From NCBI GenBank assembly GCA_027596945.1, contig JADGJH010000150.1, positions 1 to 27,815 on the forward strand: DNA of 27,815 nt. The letters are read 5' to 3'. The notes below the pieces were generated by a model. That model was not told the DNA's origin and made no database searches. It saw nothing but the letters and a program-made list of their open reading frames with translations. The position numbers were made by a program, and so were the translations under genes. Source of the DNA: Physocladia obscura. Its lineage: Eukaryota > Chytridiomycota > Chytridiomycetes > Chytridiales > Chytriomycetaceae. Of this stretch, positions 20,961 to 27,815 are shown one piece after another. The number at the start of each line of letters is the position of its first letter. Position 1 is the first letter of the stretch.

Positions 20961-21676
20961 GACAAATCAACTCAACTTTGAATGCTGTGAATGCTGTGAA
21001 GATTGTTCACTGGGAGTTAGTGACGTGTTTTGTGTTTGATTTGAGTGAGACTCTCCGCTTGAAATGATGTTGTGTGTGTTTGAATGAGACTATTAATATT
21101 GTGTGGTCAAAGAAAAAGTCCGCTCAGCTGGATTTTTTGACTAAAAATAGACAGACACATTTCAACTTCAAAATGAATGAGAACAACGATGAGAACAATG
21201 ACGATGACTTCCAGCCAATTCACCGTCCTCGTCAACAGCAACAGCGTCTTCTCATCAACAGTGTCTTCACTGAAAACTTTGTGTTTGTTTGAATGAAATG
21301 AGTCTTGTGTGACAAATCAACTCAACTTTGAATGAGGTAGTTAGTGACGTGTTTTATGTGGGGGTCTTCGCTGAAAACGTGGTGTTTGATGAATAAAAAT
21401 GAGTATTGTGTGACGAATCAACCCAACTTTGAATGGTGTGTTTCCTTAACACTGAGGCTTGACGAGTGTGATTTATTCTAGTCCATGTGTTCACTGAGAA
21501 ATTTCATTTTTGTGAGGAATCAACTCAACTTTGAATGTTGTGTTTTATTTACACTGGGAGTGAGTGATGAATAACGTGATTTATTTCAGTGAGAAGAGTC
21601 GCTGAAATGTGAAGAGTATTGTGTGTGGTCAAAGAAAAAGTTCAGCTGGCCAGATTTTTTGTCCTAAAAATAGACA
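20961..21676. repeat. dispersed direct repeats, left region of element
   Basis: A 24-bp unit with core AATCAACTCAACTTTGAATG occurs four times in the same orientation at 20961-20984, 21311-21334, 21412-21435 and 21514-21537 with up to two differences. A second unit of about 58 bp (GTGGTCAAAGAAAAAGT, then a Ser/Leu-like CAGCTG segment and CTAAAAATAGACA) occurs at 21099-21158 and 21619-21676. Variants of TTAGTGACGTGTTTT and TCGCTGAAA also recur between them. No convincing protein is encoded; the arrangement resembles a degenerate array of a few hundred bases per unit, such as a terminal or origin region. Confidence 0.65.
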
Positions 21677-21774
21677 AAAAAAAAATGAAATGTACCTGAA
21701 CGAATTAGACCAACTATTTATTTGAAATTCGTTGATAACTATTTTTATTTATTTTCCTTCATATTATTAAAACT

Positions 21775-22407
21775 ATGACTGTTACAATCCCATCCACAAC
21801 TGTGAGAAATCGATTCTTAAATTCCCTCCATATTGGAACCATATACAAAGACCCACGTAATGAACATCACTATGAAGTACAAGAACATAAAATTAATACT
21901 ACTTTATCAAAAGTAGGCGTACCTTACTTTGGTTCAAACGAGCCTGTTGTTATTGAAGTGCCTGACAAATGGATGAAAATGATTAACCCAACAAGAGCCA
22001 ACATTAACCAATCAATGAAGGAACAAATCAATGAGTTAGAAGAGACGGTCAAACAATTACAGTTAGAGTTGAATGAAAGTAAAGACCATGATTTCGAAAA
22101 GCTGTCGGTGATTGAAATAAAACATTCATTACTGGATAAAATAAAACAATTAATGAATGGAAATGAATACTTTGAGACCGACAGTGAGTTGCTCTATGTT
22201 GATAAGACACTAGTATATTATCTGAGAAAGAAGAGTAGTGGTGATAATAAAAAGAGAATTCAGCAAATCAAACACAATTTAATGAAAGGAGACATGAACC
22301 TCTGTAAAGAACTCCATGACAACCAGCCAGCCATCCAAAAGAGACTCTACCATCACTTGAAGAAGGAACTAGAAAATGAAAAGATTGTTGAAATAAAGAG
22401 ACGTTAA
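21775..22407 (+). CDS. unknown element protein with coiled coil
   Basis: An intact frame of 210 residues, the only complete undamaged gene in the element portion seen. No family is recognised. The N-terminal part (residues 1-75) contains GTIYKDPRNEHHYEV and VPYFGSNEPVVIEVPDKW and looks globular; residues about 80-105 (MKEQINELEETVKQLQLELN) form a heptad coiled coil; the C-terminal part is basic and helical, ending VEIKRR. It reads away from the repeat region, opposite to all other element genes, and its TAA shares the four bases TTAA with the stop codon of the convergent RING gene. The ATG follows an A/T-rich stretch (ATATTATTAAAACTATG). Possible roles include a structural or DNA-binding protein, without direct support. 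Confidence 0.7.
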   Translation: MTVTIPSTTVRNRFLNSLHIGTIYKDPRNEHHYEVQEHKINTTLSKVGVPYFGSNEPVVIEVPDKWMKMINPTRANINQSMKEQINELEETVKQLQLELNESKDHDFEKLSVIEIKHSLLDKIKQLMNGNEYFETDSELLYVDKTLVYYLRKKSSGDNKKRIQQIKHNLMKGDMNLCKELHDNQPAIQKRLYHHLKKELENEKIVEIKRR

Positions 22408-23219
22408 TCATTGTCAGAGTCAGAGAATGCTGGAATTGGTGCTCTATCCTGAGCAAACATGTGGCCCAGAAAGTCTTGAATGCTTTTATTGCTTCCTTGA
22501 CTGTTTTGTCTTGTGTTTATGTATACAGCGTCACAGGACTCCAATTCCATAAATACTGGCTCTGATGGATTTGATGAACAGTTCATGTGCGCTGATGTCT
22601 CAGATATTGTTCCATTCAAATGATTACTTATTGTTGTAATGGTGATTGTTGCCAGGAGTTTAGTGAGTGACAATGGACACTTACCGCATTCATCCTTGTA
22701 CACCAGAACAACTGCTTCGTGTGTTGCAAGTACTCCATCAGTAGGTCCATCATTCAAATCCAACTTGAAGCCTTATTTCTCTGAATCCCATCTGCTCATT
22801 TTAATCTGTGACAAATTTCTGTTGATAATTTGAGTCTTGCATCTTGTTTCAAAGTGACTCTGCAGAGTCTTTCTTGAAATCACTTTTCTTTGACACATGA
22901 AGCACTTGTGTTTCTTGTAGTCACAATTTTGAATGTGTTCATTGAGATTCCATTTCAATACTTTCATTTTACAATTTTCATTGGTGCATGATTCTAAAAA
23001 GGGGGTTAAAGTAACTTGCAACTGTTTATTATGAAATAATGATTTGGTCTTACATTGTGGGCACTTTTGGCCCAATTGATGTCGACATTTGATACAAACA
23101 AAGTGTGGATTTAACCCATTTGCACATTGGATAATTGGAAAGTTTATGTTTTCAAGGCAGACACAACATGTTAAATCTGATTGTTTTAAATTCACAGAGT
23201 AGTTTATTGTTGATTCCAT
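22404..23219 (-). pseudogene. RING plus SIAH-type zinc-finger protein, interrupted by one stop
   Basis: The frame starts MESTINYSVNL and reads 148 codons to a TAA at 22773-22775, then continues in the same frame for 123 more codons to a TAA at 22404. The N-terminus is a C3HC4 RING: Cys18, Cys21, Cys32, His39, Cys42, Cys45, Cys53 and Cys56. It is followed by a SIAH/TRAF-type zinc-finger region with Cys/His pairs (ESCTNENCKMKV, LNEHIQNC, KCFMCQRKV, LQSHFETRC). This architecture is that of E3 ubiquitin ligases; viruses and large mobile elements often carry such proteins to redirect host ubiquitin. The part after the stop lacks a recognised substrate domain. If the stop is real, a product with the RING and zinc fingers alone could still be made. 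Confidence 0.72.
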
Positions 23220-23293
23220 TTTATAATATTAGCAAAAGATTATAAATATTTGAAAAAGTCCACGAAAATGGAATTATTGGACCTCGCCATTTT

Positions 23294-23580
23294 TTACAAC
23301 AATAGCAATTTTTGACCCAACTTGTTGTTTTCTTGTCTCGAAATCAGTTGCAAGTTCCAATAGGCATTAATGTTCTCGAAGTCATCATCTGTAGTATATT
23401 GGCATCATGGCTTGATGTGGTCTATCTCATATCCTCTTGGAACTACTCCATTAGGAATACCAAGATGCTCCAACAGCACTTGTCTCTTAACAAAGTATGT
23501 TTCAAACTGCAGTCATCAGAACAGCCCTTTTGAATAATGTAGTTGATTACTTGAACAGCCTCATTTCCTTTTGTTTGAGT
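23294..23580 (-). pseudogene. HNH endonuclease domain at the 3' end of the replication gene
   Basis: Downstream of the helicase stop, one frame shows ETYFVKRQVLLEHLGIP followed by VVPRGYEIDHIKP, then a TGA at 23405-23407, then DDDFENINAYWNLQLI and SRQENNKLG. This is the His-Asn-His pattern: DHI with a following Pro, a DxxENI/WNLQ segment, and an NNK end. The stretch before it, EAVQVINYIIQKGCSDDC, lies in a neighbouring frame. HNH nucleases cut DNA and are often attached to or near replication genes in phages and large DNA viruses. Whether it was fused to the helicase or separate cannot be told because of the frame changes. Confidence 0.65.
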
Positions 23581-26536
23581 TCATCTGTCATGTCTCGCTC
23601 TCTCTTCTTTTTCTGTTTTTTTCTGTCAACATCAGTCTCTTTGTCACTTTATGCTTTATGTGGTCATCAACAACATTAATGTATTCTTTCTTTGTAGTCC
23701 AACTTATTGCCGTGTATTGCATATCTTTGGCCATTCTGCTCCATTCATGGATTGTGAATGGCTCTCTAATTGAATCACTCTGAACTTGATAGACTGTTGA
23801 ACAATAGTTGACCCAGAAATATAACTGAAATTGCTCAACTGTAATCTCAATTGTGTCTTTGGTCACTGTATCTTCCAGCAACAACAATGGCTCAATCTTT
23901 TTGACTACAAATGTTGCACTATTGACAAGTCCGAGCTTCTTGTAGTTTTTATTCGAAATAACTGGAGTGCCAACCATCAATAGAACATCTTGTGAGTTTG
24001 GGTCATCTTTATTTGCTTCTATTCTAATCTTTTTCTTTTTCTTTAGCTTATCTCACTGCATCATGATTTCATTGATTTGTTTTCTCTTGTTATGAGTGTA
24101 TGCTAGATTTACTCAAGTATACAAGTGCTTATTGTCAAAGTCACTTGGATTCAAAGTATCTACAATGTCAAATAGCACTGTCACTGAGTTGTCTGAACAA
24201 TGATTAATCAAGAGTTCAGTTATACTGTAATCAACCAGTTCCTTTAAAGCTAGGGTACTGAGGTAATTGTATTTTTTATTGTTTTTCTCTATTCCTCCCA
24301 ACTGTTTATAGTCACCAACTAACACAAACTTGACTTTGGTTTGTAGTTTCACATAATACAAGATTTCATAAATCGCTGCTCTCAACATGCCAACTTCATC
24401 AATGAAAATGTACTGATATCTGCTGGCTGCCTTTACAGCTTCCTTCAAGTTACAATTGTCGTTGTTGTCAATATGAAAGAAATGGTGGACTGTCTGACCA
24501 TTAATCAGTCTTGCTGCCTTGTTTGTACTTGCTAATAGTACAAATGAACCAGGCTCCAGTTCTTTAATCGTTTCCCTGACTTCAGTCAACTTCCCCGTAG
24601 TAAACCTATCTGTCTGCTTTTTATCAGTTCTTTTATTCAAGCATCCCACAAAACAGTTAATCATCAGTTTCGCATTATCGCTGCTCTTGTCATATATCCG
24701 CTTTACAAAATCATTAAAGTAATCCACTTTGAGAGTACTACTTGGAATGATTTCGTATACAATCTTGAGTGGCACTCCAATCATTTGACAATATCGCAGT
24801 ATGGGTGCTGATACCGTCTTGTTCCTCTTAGTGGAAACGTGTTCTCTGTCTCAACATAGTAGAATCCAGTTCTTAGTTTACCAGAGTATTGTTTCACTTC
24901 ATCGAAAATGCTGAAACCAAGGCATTTCATTCTTTATTGTCAAACATGCTGTATGGCATTTTTGAATATCAAAACTCTTGAGATTTGCAGATTCTGATGG
25001 TTCATAAAATGTATCGACAATCGCTCCCTTGACACAGTTGAAGAATACTGATTGAGTCACTTGATTGAATGTGCTCTCTATTACGTCATCACCCTTGTAT
25101 ATTTGGAATGCCTCTAAGACAAGACTAATGAGGTTTTGGTTTCTAAATGGAATTTTTAATGTTTTTGATACTAATAATGACTCTTGATAGTGCTTATTGA
25201 CTTCAATAATGATGTTGTTCTTAAATTGAATTTGAACTATATGCATGCTGTTACCTCATGTCTTGTATACAGTTTGTTCAGTCTGTGCTAAATATACCAC
25301 CAAATCTGAAAGGTCAGCTCTGTTTGTATACACAACATTACAGCTTTCAAGCTGACTTAGAGTTTCATATGGAGCATTTAGTATGGTCTCAATTGTTCCA
25401 TCAAATGTATTTACTTGCTTCTCCTTGGTCTTGAAAACTTTTGAATTGTTTGTGCCTTTTGTTCTCTCAGATGCAACAATACTCCTTCTCAGCTCTTCTT
25501 CTAAGACAGGATACATGTAGTTATTGGCTACAATGTAAATCAAGCATGGGACATGGTGATTTCTGATTTTGGGGACATGTTGGCAGAAAATCTCAAACTC
25601 CAAATCCATGGCATACAAGCTAATTCCATACTTTTCACAGAATCGGACAACTTAATTTGTTGTTACTCCAGTATCAATCTCGCCTTCTTCAAAGATACCT
25701 TTTAAACCATTGAAAGTTACTCCTTTAATGTGTTTTGAATATGTGGTTATTAAATGTTGATAAACACAAATGTTTTCATCAGTAAAGTTTGGTGCAAGGT
25801 TTAAATGGTGGTAGTTTAAAACAGTTCCAAACATTCTCTGTTCTAATAAAGTTACTTGTTGATATGGAACTGGTTAAGTAGTATAATCAATCTCTAGAAT
25901 ATCACAATCATATGGCTGCCTTTTAGCATACTCTTTTGTCAGAGTGTCAAGGTGTTGTTCAATCAAATGGTCAGGAATATCTCAAATGATTCCTGTCTTG
26001 CTATCATTGTAATCATAATCGCCATAATGAATCACGTACTTGAATTCATAAGTCACAATTACTCTCTGTGAGAAGAGAGTTGGAAGATAGTACAATGAAT
26101 AGTCAATGTGTCTTTCTTTTTGAGCATCAAAAGGGGTATTTGGCCTCTTTCTCTTTGATAATATTTCCATCTGTCGCTCCTTTCTTGATGGTTCAGGTGA
26201 ATCAGGTCTCCTTCTTTTCAAAACATTATATACAACTTCCATCCCCCCACATTGGAATTGTTTCATAGTCTTGTCAGTTTTCTTGATGAATGTGTTGTCC
26301 AACTTTAGAATATAGTTTCCAATAATTGTAGCTTTATTGTTCCAAATGAGATTGGCAATGTGTGAATGCAACATCTTGTGTTCCTTTTTGTTATGAGGAA
26401 GCTTCAATTGGTTTACAACAGTTCTACTTCTTCTCTTACAAGGGATGAACAACCCTTTGTAAGTCAGGGCATAATTTTTTGGTTCAAATAGCTGTATACT
26501 TTGGTAGAAAGGACGTACACTTTTCAATGAGAACAT
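23294..26536 (-). pseudogene. family-B DNA polymerase-like / SF1 helicase / HNH endonuclease gene, degenerate
   Basis: A single minus-strand frame runs from ATG 26536 to a TGA at 23588, broken by TGA at 25982, 25256, 24113 and 24053, TAA at 25874 and 25652, and a compensated double frameshift between about 24904 and 24784. After 23588 the coding signal moves to two other frames and ends at TAA 23294. Order of domains: unknown N-terminus; polymerase-like region with SFDIQKCHTACL (motif A type, about 24945-24976), FYYVETENTFPLRG, and KLMINCFVGCLN (motif B type, about 24635-24670); SF1 helicase with LLASTNKAARLINGQTVHHF (Ia), YIFIDEVGM (Walker B, Asp near 24398-24400), VLVGDYKQL (III) and YTAISWTTKKEYI (VI type); then HNH. 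Polymerase motif C and helicase Walker A are not found, suggesting an internal deletion near 24600. It cannot encode a working replicase as assembled. Confidence 0.72.
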
Positions 26537-26648
26537 GTTTATTATTATAAAATAAAATAAGTTTTTGAATTTAATTCGGTTTTTTTTTATTCAACCACTT
26601 AAAAACATAAATATAATAACATATATATATTCACAGATGAAGAGATGT

Positions 26649-26824
26649 TGTCTCCATGGGTAGACACAATACACAACATATACAAACAATAAACAAAAGG
26701 TTGTCTCCGTGGGTAGACAAAACTAGATATATAATAAAGAAATGATTGTCTCTGTGGGTAGACAAAAAGCATTACTGAAATCTTGATTTTAAAAAAGCTA
26801 TAGAAATGTCTCCCTGCATAGACA
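26649..26824. repeat. four copies of an 18-bp hairpin motif
   Basis: TGTCTCCATGGGTAGACA (26649-26666), TGTCTCCGTGGGTAGACA (26702-26719), TGTCTCTGTGGGTAGACA (26747-26764) and a diverged TGTCTCCCTGCATAGACA (26807-26824) are spaced 45-60 bp apart. The TGTCT/AGACA arms are inverted and invariant, the 8-bp centre varies. They fill the 334-bp spacer between the start of the replication gene and the stop of the next gene; any protein read through them is an artefact. Possible roles are origin iterons, an operator or an RNA terminator; the conserved arms argue for a dimeric binding protein or a hairpin. Confidence 0.75.
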
Positions 26825-26870
26825 TATTTTTTTAGCACAGACAAAAAAACAAGTAAACCACATACATTAT

Positions 26871-27707
26871 TTACTCTTCTGAATTAGAATTCTGGCTGGA
26901 CAAATTGTCATTGCAGTCCATACTCATTTTGTTGAAATGACTGACACCATCTGAAGCATCCAAACTTTGCTGCCAGTACCGCATTGAGATGAAATCAGTT
27001 GCAGGTAGAGTAATATCTTGCTTGCTAAACCAGCTGCGTATGGCTGATTGATTCTGCTTGATTTGATTGTATGTCAAAGAAGTGTGAAAGAACCGAGGAT
27101 AATCTGTCATGAACTTGTAGAACAAAACGTAGCTGCAGTAGGTACTTTTGGGGATGCCAGTGCACTCATGAATAACAGGATAACATTCTTCTTTGGTACA
27201 AACACGCTTTCCCTCATAGTGCTGAAGGTTGACCATTAGAGCTTGAAGAGCATCAGCCAAGTTCATGTACATGGAGAGAGACTTAAAGTGGTTGAATTTG
27301 GTTTTCTTGACGCAGTCAATGACATAATCTGACAGTCCATCAACAGAGAGTCGGTTGTAGCTTCTTGGTTTGACGTCAGTCTTTGCAGTGGCTGCAGTTG
27401 GCCCAATGAACGTCAGTAATTGCTTCACTTGTAAGTTTTTGTTTTTGGGAGGTTGTACAACCAATGAAATTGGCAAGTCTTCATCATCTGGAACTTTGTA
27501 TGCTTCCAAGACATCATATTCACTTTGAACTTCTTTCAAAACAGAGGACTCAGAGTCTTGCACCTTGACAATAGCTTTGGCCAGCAGCGTCAGACAACAG
27601 CTGTCTGCATGCAACATGTCATACATCATGTCATGAATGCGTTTGGTGGGGTGATTCTTGCATCAAAGTATCCAATTGCCAACAATCTCTATCTCACAAG
27701 TGGACAT
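26871..27707 (-). pseudogene. unknown element protein, interrupted by one stop near its start
   Basis: An ATG at 27707 opens a frame (MSTCEIEIVGNWIL) that meets TGA at 27663-27665 after 14 codons and then stays open to TAA at 26871, 278 sense codons if read through. The first ATG after the stop is at 27629, leaving a 252-residue protein. No family is recognised. The middle has VDGLSDYVIDCVKKTKFNHF and a segment GIPKSTYCSYVLFYKFMTDY followed by PRFFHTSLTYNQIKQ, with helix-turn-helix-like spacing that might bind DNA; the tail is Asn/Ser/Asp-rich. The match between the short leader and the main frame supports a stop created by mutation, but initiation at 27629 could equally be the native state. 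Confidence 0.55.
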
Positions 27708-27815
27708 TTTTGTCACACCACTGGAAAAATTGACAAATATATAATTTTCTTTCACAGTTATCTAATAAATAATATTTCTATTTCCAATTCTATTAAATAT
27801 TATTTAACATTTATT

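Larger units (their letters stand above)
20827..27815. mobile_element. integrated, decaying DNA element with polymerase-helicase-HNH gene (virus-like), right end outside window
   Basis: From just after ALG12 the sequence changes character: no introns, few CpG, genes packed with 4 bp overlap to about 75 bp spacing, and AT-rich start regions. It encodes a coiled-coil protein (+), a RING/SIAH zinc-finger protein (-), a broken family-B polymerase-like/SF1 helicase/HNH gene (-), and an unknown broken protein (-). Replication enzymes of this type belong to self-replicating elements: large DNA viruses, Polinton-like elements or linear plasmids. No capsid, packaging ATPase, integrase or terminal protein is visible in this part, so assignment to a named group is not possible. 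The left edge is inferred to lie in the repeat region 20830-21700; the right edge is beyond the window. Confidence 0.65.

Noticed and set aside
21074..21292. Short plus-strand frame in the repeat region
   Set aside because: It spans the direct repeats, has low-complexity Asn/Asp/Gln content and no similarity I recognise.
26649..26824. CRISPR array
   Set aside because: Only four units, each palindromic, with uneven AT-rich spacers, in a eukaryotic context and without cas genes.
26599..26844. Possible 81-residue protein on the minus strand
   Set aside because: It is a translation of the 18-bp hairpin repeats and AT-rich spacers; the repeating YPQRQ-like pattern comes from the DNA repeat.
20827..27707. 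Reassigned stop codons (UGA or UAA as sense) in the element
   Set aside because: Adjacent host genes end in TGA and TAA, the frames also contain frameshifts and an apparent deletion, and helicase motif residues look mutated, all pointing to decay.

Overview
The window reads as nuclear DNA of an early-diverging, probably chytrid-like, fungus. The inference rests on short spliceosomal introns of about 43-71 nt with GT...AG ends, fungal housekeeping genes (an RMT2-type arginine methyltransferase, a GBF1/Gea-type ARF exchange factor, the ER mannosyltransferase ALG12), proteins full of homopolymer tracts, and heavy AT bias outside one GC-rich gene. A 10-N assembly gap lies inside the ARF-GEF gene. 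Species identity is not provable from the sequence alone.

Layout. 34-450 (+): small membrane-anchored low-complexity protein. 851-1942 (-): RMT2-like methyltransferase with ankyrin-like N-terminus, in a GC-rich island. About 1960-4415: a decayed block holding a DDE transposase (+, about 2300-3382), a convergent companion reading frame (-, 3479-4415) and an unidentified coding relic. 4727-8564 (-): two tandem low-complexity paralogues. 8981-10354 (+): ankyrin protein. 10504-12328 (+): four-exon, tail-anchored low-complexity protein. 12412-18604 (-): GBF1/Gea ARF-GEF, 14 exons. 18658-20826 (+): ALG12, four exons, head-to-head with the ARF-GEF across 53 bp. The two work in neighbouring parts of the secretory pathway (Golgi/ERGIC coat recruitment and ER N-glycan assembly).

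20827 to the window end is different: intronless, very AT-rich, compact, and bounded on the left by short repeats. It holds an open coiled-coil gene (+), a RING/SIAH-type zinc-finger gene (-) sharing its stop palindrome, a long broken gene (-) with a family-B DNA polymerase-like region, an SF1 helicase and, hidden in other frames, an HNH endonuclease, then four copies of an 18-bp hairpin motif, and a further broken gene of unknown function (-). I interpret it as an integrated, decaying self-replicating DNA element (virus-like or Polinton-like in style, but with no capsid or integrase gene visible here); its right end is outside the window.

The most informative cross-cutting signal is the mode of decay. 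In both the DDE transposon and the large element, reading frames stay open over long distances apart from in-frame stops that are nearly all TGA or TAA, as expected from C-to-T change of CGA and CAA codons. Some helicase motif residues also look altered by transitions. The neighbouring host genes are intact and several end in genuine TGA, so codon reassignment is unlikely; RIP-like or methylation-driven mutation of foreign DNA is the favoured reading.
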